NCBI RefSeq assembly: GCF_001445655.1
Contig: NZ_LNBE01000003.1
Location: 1 to 64,000 of the forward strand
DNA: 64,000 bases
Reading direction: 5' to 3'
From: Streptomyces roseifaciens
Lineage (GTDB): Bacteria; Actinomycetota; Actinomycetes; Streptomycetales; Streptomycetaceae
The notes under the pieces are model-generated. The model did not search any database. It saw only the letters and a program-made list of their open reading frames with translations, and had not been told where the DNA came from. Both the position numbers and the translations under genes were made by a program. Shown one piece after another: positions 37,497 to 45,895 of the stretch (positions are counted from its first letter, which is position 1; each line of letters begins with the position of its first letter).

Positions 37497-38168
37497 TCAG
37501 TCGGTGTCCCGCGTCGCCGACAGCAGGTCCTCGAGCTGCTCCTCGCGCGCCGGGGCCGCGACGAACAGCAGCTCGTCACCGGCCTCCAGGGAGTCCTCCC
37601 GGCTGGGGGTGAGCACCCGGTTGCCGCGGATGATCGTGACGAGCGAGGTGTCGTCCGGCCAGGCGACGTCCCCGACGCGGGTGCCGGCCAGCGCCGACTC
37701 CGGCGGCAGCGTGAGCTCCACGAGGTTGGCGTCGCCCTGGCTGAACCGCATCAGGCGCACCAGGTCGCCGACGCTCACGGCCTCCTCGACGAGCGCCGAC
37801 ATCAGGCGCGGCGTGGACACGGCCACGTCGACGCCCCAGGACTCGTTGAACAGCCACTCGTTCTTGGGGTTGTTCACCCGGGCCACGACCCGGGGGACCC
37901 CGTACTCGGTCTTGGCCAGCAGGGAGACGACCAGGTTGACCTTGTCGTCACCCGTGGCCGCGATGACCACGTTGCAGCGCTGCAGCGCGGCCTCGTCGAG
38001 CGAGGTGATCTCGCACGCGTCGGCCAGCAGCCACTCCGCGAGAGGCACCCGCTCGACCGAGATGGCGGTCGGGGCCTTGTCGATGAGCAGGACTTCGTGG
38101 CCGTTCTCCAGCAGCTCGCCCGCGATGGAGCGGCCGACGGCACCGGCACCGGCGATGGCGACCCTCAT
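37497..38168 (-). CDS. TrkA family potassium uptake regulator (second gene of pair)
   Basis: A 223-aa cytoplasmic protein with an N-terminal TrkA-N (Rossmann) domain (MRVAIAGAGAVGRSIAGEL, then LLIDKAP) and a C-terminal TrkA-C domain (AGTRVGDVAWPDDTSLVTIIRG). Such proteins bind NAD(H) or nucleotides and gate K+ transporters. The ATG overlaps the upstream trkA-like gene by 4 bp, so the two are coupled and probably form a hetero-complex (CeoB/CeoC type). Confidence 0.92.
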   Translation of the reverse strand: MRVAIAGAGAVGRSIAGELLENGHEVLLIDKAPTAISVERVPLAEWLLADACEITSLDEAALQRCNVVIAATGDDKVNLVVSLLAKTEYGVPRVVARVNNPKNEWLFNESWGVDVAVSTPRLMSALVEEAVSVGDLVRLMRFSQGDANLVELTLPPESALAGTRVGDVAWPDDTSLVTIIRGNRVLTPSREDSLEAGDELLFVAAPAREEQLEDLLSATRDTD

Positions 38169-38833
38169 GAGTGCGCCTCCTCGGGGCCGTGCGCGAACGC
38201 CGCTTCGACCTGCTCGATCTCGTCGGTGCGCATCATCACATGCACCAGATCGCCTTCCTGCAACACCGTCGAGGACGTCGGCAGCATCGCCTCGCCCAGC
38301 CGGGTGAGGAACGCCACCCGCACGCCGGTCTCCTCCTGGAGCTTGCTGATCTTGTGGCCCACCCAGGCCTCCGAGGCGGGCACCTCGGCCAGCTGGACGC
38401 CGCCGCTCGGGTCGCGCCACAGCGGCTCCGCGCCGGACGGCAGCAGCCGCCGCAGCATCTGGTCGGCCGTCCACCGCACGGTGGCCACGGTCGGGATGCC
38501 GAGCCGCTGGTAGACCTCGGCGCGCCGGGGGTCGTAGATCCGCGCGGCCACGTTCTCGACGCCGAACATCTCGCGGGCCACGCGGGCCGCGATGATGTTG
38601 GAGTTGTCACCGCTGCTGACGGCCGCGAACGCGCCCGCCTCCTCGATGCCCGCCTCGCGCAGGGTGTCCTGGTCGAAGCCGACGCCGGTCACGCGGCGGC
38701 CGCCGAACCCGGAGCCCAGGCGGCGGAAGGCCGTCGGGTCCTGGTCGATCACGGCCACCGTGTGACCCTGCTGCTCAAGGGTCTGGGCGAGGGCCGAGCC
38801 GACCCGCCCGCAGCCCATGATCACAATGTGCAC
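38165..38833 (-). CDS. TrkA family potassium uptake regulator (first gene of pair)
   Basis: A 222-aa protein starting GTG (HIVIMGCGRVGSALAQTLEQQGHTVAVID...), a TrkA-N NAD-binding domain, followed by a TrkA-C domain (AWVGHKISKLQEETGVRVAFL and LQEGDLVHVMM). It acts with its downstream partner as a regulator of a K+ channel or symporter; no membrane partner lies beside it here. In other Streptomyces I would expect a permease gene on the other side, so the accessory region may begin right here. Confidence 0.92.
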   Translation of the reverse strand: MHIVIMGCGRVGSALAQTLEQQGHTVAVIDQDPTAFRRLGSGFGGRRVTGVGFDQDTLREAGIEEAGAFAAVSSGDNSNIIAARVAREMFGVENVAARIYDPRRAEVYQRLGIPTVATVRWTADQMLRRLLPSGAEPLWRDPSGGVQLAEVPASEAWVGHKISKLQEETGVRVAFLTRLGEAMLPTSSTVLQEGDLVHVMMRTDEIEQVEAAFAHGPEEAHS

Positions 38834-39232
38834 GACGCTTACCCCACGCTCCGGACTACCGCGCTGACCTGCACCAACAACCTGCTCACGTGTTCCTTCC
38901 CGGTTTGCTGCCCGCGTGGCCGAATGCTGCCCGCGGTATCGGCGCGGACATCCCCGAGGGGCCGTCCGCGCCGGTGCATGGGACCACCGTATCCGCAACG
39001 CCCCGCGCGGCTTCGACCCCGTCCGCCGACTGGCCCCCCGACCCGCCGCCGGGGTGGTGGTCCGGGCACACCTCCCGGGCCCTCCGGGCCTCCCACAGAG
39101 CCCCTGGAGAGCCCCGGGTGGTGGTGGGACCACCAAACGAGGGCCCACGGGGGTGCCCTTGACACCTGGGCGCCGGGGGGTGCGCACGCGCACCGTTGAC
39201 AGTGCCACCAGCAGCCGAGATGGGGGATTCCG
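38834..39232. promoter_or_regulatory. Divergent regulatory region with two palindromes, left edge of accessory region
   Basis: 399 bp between the trkA pair and the transposase-derived gene. It holds TGGTGGT-GGG-ACCACCA (39119-39135) and GGTGCGC-AC-GCGCACC (39179-39194), plus two TTGACA boxes (39159 and 39196). These suggest operator and promoter elements for the gene at 39233. No gene is supported here. Confidence 0.5.
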
Positions 39233-40462
39233 ATGAGTGGTGTTGCTCTCTATCCGCGGACCGCCCGGCACGAGGCGCCCGCCCCCGCCTGCCCCGGGAC
39301 CCGGGACGCGGTCCTGGCCGAGCTGTGCTCCGCGCTCTTCGCCTCGCTGCCGCGCAGCGACCAGCGCCGGCGCGGCGAGGCCTACGTGCGCGGCCTGCTC
39401 GGGACCCAGGGGCGCAAGTCCATCCGCAACATCGCGGCGCTCATCGGCGGCCAGGCCGCCGAGCAGAGCCTGCACCACTTCATCTCCAGCTCCACCTGGG
39501 ACTGGGCCCCGGTGCGCCGCGCCCTCGCCCACTACCTGACCCGGGTCGCGCCGCCGCACGCGTGGGTCGTCCGGCCGATGGTCATCCCCAAGGCCGGGGA
39601 CAACTCCGTGGGCGTCGACCGGCGCTTCTGCCCGGCCGTCGGCCAGGTGCTCAACGCGCAGCAGGCCGTGGGCGTCTGGGCCGCCTCCGCCGAGCACAGC
39701 ACCCCCGTCAACTGGCGGCTGCACCTCTCCGACGCCTGGCTGCAGGACGGGCTGCGCCGCAGCCAGGCCTGCATCCCCGACTCCGTCCGCCCCGAGACCC
39801 TGGGGGAGTGCACGGTGGAGGCGTACGCCGGGATGATGCGCGACTGGGGGCTGCCGCTGCGCCCGCTCGTGCTGGACGCCCGCGACATGGACGCCCCCGC
39901 GGCCCTGCTGCGGCTGCGCGCCTCCGGGGTGCCGGCCCTGGTGCGCATCAGCAACTCGCTGCGGCTGACCGTGGCGGACCCGGCCGTGCCCGGCCGCGGT
40001 TCCGAGGCGCTGCCGGCCCACCAGATCCTCGGCGCGGCCCGCGACATGCGCCGCCCGGTGATGTGGCGCGACCACGGTCCCTCGCGGGTCGTGCGGACCT
40101 CGCTGACCGCGGCCGTCCGCGTGGGCCTGCCCGCGCTGCGCACGGCGGCCGCGCCCGGGCCGGTGCGGCGCAGGGAGTTACTCCTGCTGGGGGTGGGCGA
40201 GAACGGCCACCGCTGGCCGGCCGAGCTGTGGCTGACGGACCTCGTCAACGTCCCGCCCGCCGCTCTCGTACGGCTGGGCAAGCTCCTGGACCGGGTCGAC
40301 CGGGACTTCCGGGAGATCGCCGACGAGGTCGGCGTCCGGGACTTCGCGGGCCGCTCGTTCAGCGGCTGGCACCGGCACGTGACGCTGGCCTCCGCGGCCC
40401 ACGCCGTCGCCGCGCTCACCGGCGGGCCGGAGGAGCGCCTCCCGCTCGGCTACGTCTCCTGA
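39233..40462 (+). CDS. IS701-like transposase-derived protein, probably catalytically inactive
   Basis: 409 aa, matching the IS701-type transposase fold end to end: PKAGDNSVGVDRRFCPAVGQVLNAQQAVGV, LRPLVLDARDMDAPAALLRLR and the final DFAGRSFSGWHRHVTL. The expected first catalytic pair (usually IDDTG-x-PK) reads VRPMVIPK and the glutamate of DFEGRS is alanine, so DDE catalysis should be lost. No terminal inverted repeats or target duplication are seen. It has a TTA codon (316th; 40178-40180), suggesting bldA control. It is probably a domesticated DNA-binding regulator. The 3' end overlaps the convergent PucR gene by 13 bp. Confidence 0.8.
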   Translation: MSGVALYPRTARHEAPAPACPGTRDAVLAELCSALFASLPRSDQRRRGEAYVRGLLGTQGRKSIRNIAALIGGQAAEQSLHHFISSSTWDWAPVRRALAHYLTRVAPPHAWVVRPMVIPKAGDNSVGVDRRFCPAVGQVLNAQQAVGVWAASAEHSTPVNWRLHLSDAWLQDGLRRSQACIPDSVRPETLGECTVEAYAGMMRDWGLPLRPLVLDARDMDAPAALLRLRASGVPALVRISNSLRLTVADPAVPGRGSEALPAHQILGAARDMRRPVMWRDHGPSRVVRTSLTAAVRVGLPALRTAAAPGPVRRRELLLLGVGENGHRWPAELWLTDLVNVPPAALVRLGKLLDRVDRDFREIADEVGVRDFAGRSFSGWHRHVTLASAAHAVAALTGGPEERLPLGYVS

Positions 40463-42486
40463 GCCCCGGGGGTGTCCCCGCCCGGCCCGGGCCCGGCCCG
40501 GTCCCGCATCCGCAGGCTGTGCCGCACCCGGAAGACCCGCAGGGCCAGCTGCACCTCCAGGGCGCGCTCGGGCTGCTGCCACTGCGGCCCCAGCAGCTCG
40601 CTGATCCGCTCCAGGCGACGGGCCACGGTATTGGGGTGCACATGAAGCTTCTTGGCCGCGTTCGTCGGGCTGCCGCCCGCCTCGAAGTACGTCTCCAGCG
40701 TGCGCGTCAGGTCGGTGAACCGTTGCTGGTCGTAGTCGATCACCGGCCCGATGGCCGAGTCGACGAAGCCCTCCACGTCGTGGTTGTCGGAGAGCAGCAC
40801 CCCGAGGAAGCCCAGCTCGCGCACCGACGCCGAACGGCCGATGACCCCCAGCGAGGTCATCGCGTCCAGGCAGCGCAGCGCCTCCTGGAAGCCGTGGTGG
40901 ACGGAGGCCGGGCCCGCGACCGGGCCCGCCGAGCTCACCGTCACCGGGTGGCCGAGGAGCGGCGACAGCTCCGCGGAGACGGCGCGGCCCGCGCCGCCCG
41001 GGTCCGTGCCAGGCAGCAGCAGCACCGCGCAGCCGTTGTGCATGCTCTTCAGCCCGCTGAGCCGGTGCGCGTAGGAGGACGCCCAGATGGCCATCTTGCC
41101 GCGGGCGTCGCCCTCGGGGCGCGCCACGACGACGACGTGCGGCTTGCTCAGGTTGATGCCGAGCCGCCGCGCGTGCTGTTCGAGCTGGTGCGGCGGCCGC
41201 TGCGGGCTCGCCAGCAGGTCGGCGAGGAAGTCGTCGCGCACCTGCCCCTCGGCGATCGCCGTCCGGCTGCTCTCCACCAGCAGCTGCACGGCCATGACCT
41301 GGGCCACCAGCCGCAGCAGCCGCTCGTCCTGCACCGCGTCGGGGCGGTCGGGGCGCAGCAGCAGGGTGCCGAGGTTGCTTCCGGTGCCCGCGGAGATGGG
41401 CACGGCCCACAGGCCGTCGGCGAGGGCCACGGGCTCGCGGGCGGCGTGGGCGTCCATGGCGGCGGGCACCAGCAGCGTCTCGACCGGGGCCGCCTCCCCG
41501 TCGTCGTCCGCACCCTCGGCGCCCTCGGCGTCCCCGGCGTCCCCTTCGTCCTTCGCGGCCTCCCGGACCAGCCCCGCCGAGGTGAGGACGGTGCCGTTGG
41601 CGGCGCACACCTGGACCGCGGCGCCCAGCTCCGTGGCGGAGGCGCGGGCGAGGGCGTCCAGGTTGCAGTCGCCGAGCACCAGCTGGATCAGCCGGTGCTG
41701 GGCGTCGCTCAGCTCCTGGGCGCTGCGCAGCCCGGCCTCGACGCGGGTCGAGTGCTGCTCCAGCTCGGCCACCAGGGCGGTGGTCCGGTCCAGCAGCTCG
41801 GCCTTCTCGATGGCCACGCCGGCCAGGTCGCTGAGGGAGCTGAGGAGGGCGATTTCGTCGGTGGTGAAGTGCCGGACCTTGCGCTCGGCCACGTAGAGGG
41901 TGCCGAAGGGGCGCGCGCCGCGGCTCAGCGGGACGGCGAGGACGGCCTGCAGCCCCTCGGCCTTGACGACGTAGTCGATCTCGCCGCTGTGCTGGATGCG
42001 CTCGTCGGCGAGGTAGTCCGGGGTCCAGAACGGCGAGGGGTTGTCCATGACCGCGGAGCCCAGCCCGCTGCCGCCGGGCAGCCGGAGGCCCACGTTGAGC
42101 GCGGTGGTGTGGCCGTCGGCGGCCCGTATGCTCACGTACCGCTCGCCCTCGGCGTACATCCCGATGTACGACATGTCGACGGCGAGGAGCCGCCGGGCCC
42201 GCCGGAGGATGACCTTCAGGAGGGTGTCGAGGTCGTGCGGGGTGGCGAGGTCGCGCGCGGTGTCGATGAGCGCGGACATGCCCGCCTCGCGCTGCTGCTG
42301 ACGCTCCGTCCACGTTCTTATGGACAGGCCGAGTTGGACGGCGTCGCCGAGCCGGTCGAGGAGTCGCGGCTGTGCGCCGGCGCGGCGGATCCGTTCGACG
42401 AGGGCTTCGTATTCCTGGGCCGGTGCCCCGGCGGCCAATAGCTCCAGCACGGCGAATATGCCGTCCTCGGACATGCCTTGCGACAC
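40450..42486 (-). CDS. GAF-domain PucR/CdaR family transcriptional regulator
   Basis: About 678 aa. An N-terminal helical region is followed by a GAF domain (~75-235, LLAVDMSYIGMYAEGERYVSIRAADG), a middle sensory region with an acidic low-complexity stretch (KDEGDAGDAEGAEGADDDGE) and a C-terminal PucR-type helix-turn-helix (TLETYFEAGGSPTNAAKKLHVHPNTVARRLERI). It probably senses a small molecule and controls the adjacent cluster. GTG 42486 has GGGGGG just upstream; ATG 42474 is the alternative. It is divergent from the methyltransferase gene and overlaps the transposase-derived gene tail to tail. Confidence 0.88.
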   Translation of the reverse strand: MSQGMSEDGIFAVLELLAAGAPAQEYEALVERIRRAGAQPRLLDRLGDAVQLGLSIRTWTERQQQREAGMSALIDTARDLATPHDLDTLLKVILRRARRLLAVDMSYIGMYAEGERYVSIRAADGHTTALNVGLRLPGGSGLGSAVMDNPSPFWTPDYLADERIQHSGEIDYVVKAEGLQAVLAVPLSRGARPFGTLYVAERKVRHFTTDEIALLSSLSDLAGVAIEKAELLDRTTALVAELEQHSTRVEAGLRSAQELSDAQHRLIQLVLGDCNLDALARASATELGAAVQVCAANGTVLTSAGLVREAAKDEGDAGDAEGAEGADDDGEAAPVETLLVPAAMDAHAAREPVALADGLWAVPISAGTGSNLGTLLLRPDRPDAVQDERLLRLVAQVMAVQLLVESSRTAIAEGQVRDDFLADLLASPQRPPHQLEQHARRLGINLSKPHVVVVARPEGDARGKMAIWASSYAHRLSGLKSMHNGCAVLLLPGTDPGGAGRAVSAELSPLLGHPVTVSSAGPVAGPASVHHGFQEALRCLDAMTSLGVIGRSASVRELGFLGVLLSDNHDVEGFVDSAIGPVIDYDQQRFTDLTRTLETYFEAGGSPTNAAKKLHVHPNTVARRLERISELLGPQWQQPERALEVQLALRVFRVRHSLRMRDRAGPGPGGDTPGAQET

Positions 42487-42765
42487 GATGCCCCCCGGGT
42501 CCGGTGCGCTCTGCCGCACGGATAGAGCCGCGGCACGGTATGCGGGGAAGCTATGCACACGGGCAGTGGTGCGTCAACCACAGCCGATCAAGACGGCGGT
42601 GGCGGCCGTCGCAGGCGCGGCGGGGTGCGTCCGGTGGTGTCCGGACCACCGCCGAATCCCGACGGTGTGTTACTGGATCACCTTCCTGTTAAGTGCCCTT
42701 ATAGGTGAAGGTTGATGAACACCCGGCACGCCGCCGGGAGTTGTCGCCGAATCAGGGGGCTCGGT
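42487..42765. promoter_or_regulatory. Divergent promoter region with an inverted repeat
   Basis: 279 bp between the PucR regulator and the methyltransferase. Near the right end, GATCACCTTC (42676-42685) and GAAGGTTGAT (42707-42716) form a near-perfect inverted repeat around the AT-rich CTGTTAAGTGCCCTTATAGGT. This could be an operator and promoter. No gene is evident. Confidence 0.5.
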
Positions 42766-43539
42766 ATGACGGGGGTACGCGACTACAGACTCTCTCTCGA
42801 ACGCAGCCGTCAAGCGCGTGTGCGGGAGGACCGGCCGGCTGCTTTCACGATGTGCGGCCGCGAGTGGGATCTCTTACCGGAAGTATTTGCTCCGATTTAC
42901 TCGCCGGCGACGGGAATCGCACTCGACCTGCTCGGCCTCGCCGGGACGTCCGCGGAGAAGGACTCCCCGCGGTTCTCCGGGGCACCGGGTGCCCTGCGCG
43001 GATCGCTGCTGGAGATCGGCAGCGGCACCGGCGTCGTCGCCGTCGCCGCCGCCCTGGCGGGCTGCACCCGCGTGGTCGCCGCCGACATCAATCCCGCGGC
43101 CGTACTGAACACCTCGATGAACGCGGCCCGGCACGGAGTGTCCGGCAGGGTCCGCGTCCTCCGCAGCGACCTCTTCGACCGGCTGGATCCGGGAGAAAGG
43201 TTCGACACGGTCTTCTGGTCCTCCAATTACGTGCTCGCGCCGGCGGAGTACCAGCCCCGGACCATGCACGAGCGGGCCTACGTCGACCCCGGCTATGCGG
43301 CGCACGGCCGCTTCCTGGAAGAGGCGCCCGGCCTGCTGGCCCCGGGCGGCACGGTCCTGCTGCACTTCAGCAGCCGGGGGGACGTGCCCGCCCTGCGCCG
43401 CATCGCGGACCGGTGCGGCCGCCGGCTGGACGTGGTGCGCCGCACCGTCGTACGGGAAGGCGAACACGAAGTCGAGCACATGCTGCTGGAGGTGACCCCG
43501 GCGGCGGATTCCGCCCGCCGCCCGGAAGTCGTCCGATAA
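42766..43539 (+). CDS. SAM-dependent methyltransferase (PrmC/HemK-like fold)
   Basis: A 257-aa class I methyltransferase. The SAM site reads LLEIGSGTGVVAVAAALAG (motif I), then ADINPAAVLNTSMNAARHG and DLFDRLDPGERFDTVFW. Where N-glutamine methylases have NPPY, this has SSNYV, so it probably acts on another substrate; N- or O-methylation of a pathway intermediate is plausible. ATG 42766 with AGGGGGC is preferred over an upstream TTG/ATG at 42712-42715. Codon 37 is TTA (42874), suggesting bldA dependence. The pabAB gene starts 18 bp after its stop. Confidence 0.85.
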   Translation: MTGVRDYRLSLERSRQARVREDRPAAFTMCGREWDLLPEVFAPIYSPATGIALDLLGLAGTSAEKDSPRFSGAPGALRGSLLEIGSGTGVVAVAAALAGCTRVVAADINPAAVLNTSMNAARHGVSGRVRVLRSDLFDRLDPGERFDTVFWSSNYVLAPAEYQPRTMHERAYVDPGYAAHGRFLEEAPGLLAPGGTVLLHFSSRGDVPALRRIADRCGRRLDVVRRTVVREGEHEVEHMLLEVTPAADSARRPEVVR

Positions 43540-43557
43540 CGCCGAAACGGGGGATAC

Positions 43558-45651
43558 GTGCGTACGTTATTAGTCGACAACTACGACTCCTTCACCTACA
43601 ACCTGTTCCACTATCTGGCCGAAGTCAACGGCCGGGAACCCGAAGTCGTCACCAACGACGACCCGTTCTGGAAAACCGGTCGGCTCGCCGAATTCGACAA
43701 TGTCGTCCTCTCGCCCGGACCCGGCACCCCGGAACGCGAGGCCGACTTCGGAATCTGCGCCGATATCCTGCGCCACGGCACGCTGCCCACACTCGGCGTC
43801 TGCCTCGGCCACCAGGGCATCGCCCTGGTGTACGGAGGCGAAGTCGGCCGGGCGCCCGAGCCCCGCCACGGCCGGGTCTCGCCCGTCCACCACGACGGCA
43901 CCGGCCTCTTCGAGGGACTGCCGTCCCCTTTCGCGGCCGCGCGCTACCACTCGCTGGCCGTCGGCAGGCCGCCCGCGTCCCTGGAGGTGACGGCGCGCAC
44001 CGCCGACGGCACGGTCATGGGGCTGCGCCACCGTGAGCTCCCGCTGTGGGGGGTGCAGTTCCACCCCGAGTCGATCGGCAGCGCGTACGGGCACCGCATT
44101 CTGGACAACTTTCGCCGCATGACGGAGCGCCACCACGGGGTGCGGCGGAGCACAGGGCCCCGCCCCGCGGCCCTCCGCACACCGGAGAAGCCGCCGCCCG
44201 GGCGCCGCCTGCGGGTCCTCACCGCGGCCCTGCCGACCCGCTGGGAGGACGAGGTCGTCTTCGACCGCCTCTTCCGCCGGGGCCCGCACGCCTACTGGCT
44301 CGACAGCAGCAGGCGCGACGGCCCCACCGGACGCTTCTCCGTCATGGGGGACGCCTCCGGGCCGCTCGCCCGGATCGCCTCCGCGGACGTCCACAGCAGC
44401 ACGGTCACCGTCCGCGGCCGGCACGGCACCGAGGTGGTGACAGGAGGCTTCCTGGACTGGCTGGCCCGGGACCTGGAAGCGACCCGCACCGCAGAGACCC
44501 CCGCCCTGCCCTGCGACTTCGCACTCGGCTGGGTGGGCTACCTCGGCTACGGCCTGAAGGCGGAGTGCGGCGGCGAACCGGGCCACCGGCCCGACGAGCC
44601 GGACGCCACCATGGTCTTCACGGACAGGGCCCTCGTCCTGGACCACACGACCGCCACCACCCACCTCCTCGCACTCGCCGAGGACGGCGACGAGACCGCG
44701 GCCCGCTCGTGGCTCGACGCCACCGCCCGCAAACTCACGGCCCTCGCCGGACTGCGGCCCTTTCCCGCCGGCCGCCCCGGCGCGCTCGGCGAACTCCGGC
44801 TGCGCCACGGCCGCGACGCCTACCTGCAGCTGATCGACGAGTGCCAGGAGCAGATCGCGGCCGGGGAGACCTACGAGGTCTGCCTGACCAACATGGCCGA
44901 GGCCACCGGCACCCTGGACCCCTGGGAGGGCTACCGCTTCCTGCGCCGCACCAGCCCCGCCCCGTTCGGCGCGCTCCTGTCCTTCGGCGGCCTCTCGGTC
45001 CTCAGCACCTCGCCCGAGCGGTTCCTGCGCATCGACCGGGACGGCCGGGCCGAGTCCAGCCCCATCAAGGGCACCCGCCCGCGGGGCGCGACCCCGCAGG
45101 AGGACGCCCTGCTCGCCGCGGACCTGGCGGCCAGCGAGAAGGACCGGGCCGAGAACCTGATGATCGTGGACCTGGTCCGCAACGACCTCGGCCGCTGCGC
45201 CGAAGTCGGCTCCGTCGAGGCGAAGGACGTCTTCCGCGTCGAGAGCTACGCCAAGGCCCACCAGCTCGTGAGCACGGTACGGGCCACGCTGCGCCCGGAC
45301 CGCTCGCCCGTGGACTGCGTCCGGGCGGCCTTCCCGCCGGGTTCGATGACGGGCGCGCCCAAGGTCCGCACCATGCAGATCATCGAACGCCTGGAACAGG
45401 GACCGCGCGGCGTGTACGCGGGCGCGATCGGCTACTTCTCGCTCAGCGGCGCGGTCGACCTGAGCGTCGTGATCCGCACGGCCGTGGTCACGGCGGACCG
45501 GGTCCGGTACGGGGTGGGCGGCGCGATCATCGCCCTGTCCGACCCGGAGGAGGAGTACGAGGAGACGGCCGTGAAGGCGGCCCCGCTCACCGCAATTACG
45601 GGCACGGACTTCCCGGACCGGCACGGGACGAGGGACAGGGTGACGATCTGA
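43558..45651 (+). CDS. pabAB: Fused aminodeoxychorismate synthase PabA-PabB
   Basis: A 697-aa bifunctional enzyme: chorismate + glutamine to 4-amino-4-deoxychorismate (ADC). Residues ~1-190 are the glutaminase (triad in GVCLGHQG, H and FHPESIGS). The chorismate-binding PabB part (~225-690) contains SSPIKGTRPRG, where the lysine of PIKGT marks ADC synthase rather than anthranilate synthase, and GSMTGAPKVRTMQIIE. Codons 4 and 5 are both TTA (43567-43572), an unusual tandem bldA target. No PabC lyase gene is in the window, so housekeeping PabC or another step must convert ADC. Confidence 0.95.
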   Translation: MRTLLVDNYDSFTYNLFHYLAEVNGREPEVVTNDDPFWKTGRLAEFDNVVLSPGPGTPEREADFGICADILRHGTLPTLGVCLGHQGIALVYGGEVGRAPEPRHGRVSPVHHDGTGLFEGLPSPFAAARYHSLAVGRPPASLEVTARTADGTVMGLRHRELPLWGVQFHPESIGSAYGHRILDNFRRMTERHHGVRRSTGPRPAALRTPEKPPPGRRLRVLTAALPTRWEDEVVFDRLFRRGPHAYWLDSSRRDGPTGRFSVMGDASGPLARIASADVHSSTVTVRGRHGTEVVTGGFLDWLARDLEATRTAETPALPCDFALGWVGYLGYGLKAECGGEPGHRPDEPDATMVFTDRALVLDHTTATTHLLALAEDGDETAARSWLDATARKLTALAGLRPFPAGRPGALGELRLRHGRDAYLQLIDECQEQIAAGETYEVCLTNMAEATGTLDPWEGYRFLRRTSPAPFGALLSFGGLSVLSTSPERFLRIDRDGRAESSPIKGTRPRGATPQEDALLAADLAASEKDRAENLMIVDLVRNDLGRCAEVGSVEAKDVFRVESYAKAHQLVSTVRATLRPDRSPVDCVRAAFPPGSMTGAPKVRTMQIIERLEQGPRGVYAGAIGYFSLSGAVDLSVVIRTAVVTADRVRYGVGGAIIALSDPEEEYEETAVKAAPLTAITGTDFPDRHGTRDRVTI

Positions 45652-45674
45652 CGGGACGAAGCGGGCGGGGCGGG

Positions 45675-45860
45675 CCCACTCACGTGACCACCGGCCAGGG
45701 GAAAGCAGCGGAGCCCACCCACCGGCGGCAGGGGACGGGAAGGGTAGGCGTCCGCCCGCCCACTCACGTGACCACCCGCCGGGGGAAGGCAGCGGAGCCC
45801 ACCCACAGGCGGCAAGGGACAGGAAAGGCCGGCGCCCGCCCACCCACCACCCACCGGGGG
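45675..45860. repeat. Tandem 84-bp repeat downstream of pabAB
   Basis: Copy 1 is 45675-45758 and copy 2 is 45759-45842, each starting CCCACTCACGTGACCACC and including GGCGGCA...GGGA, differing at roughly one base in eight. A degenerate partial third copy follows. This is the first of many tandem repeats to the right. Open frames cross it but none has a credible start. Confidence 0.85.
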
Positions 45861-45895
45861 ACCGGGTGCAGGAGACGGGAGGGGGCGGGGCCGCA

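Noticed and set aside
39233..40462. Active insertion sequence
   Set aside because: No terminal inverted repeats or target duplications were found and DDE residues are replaced.
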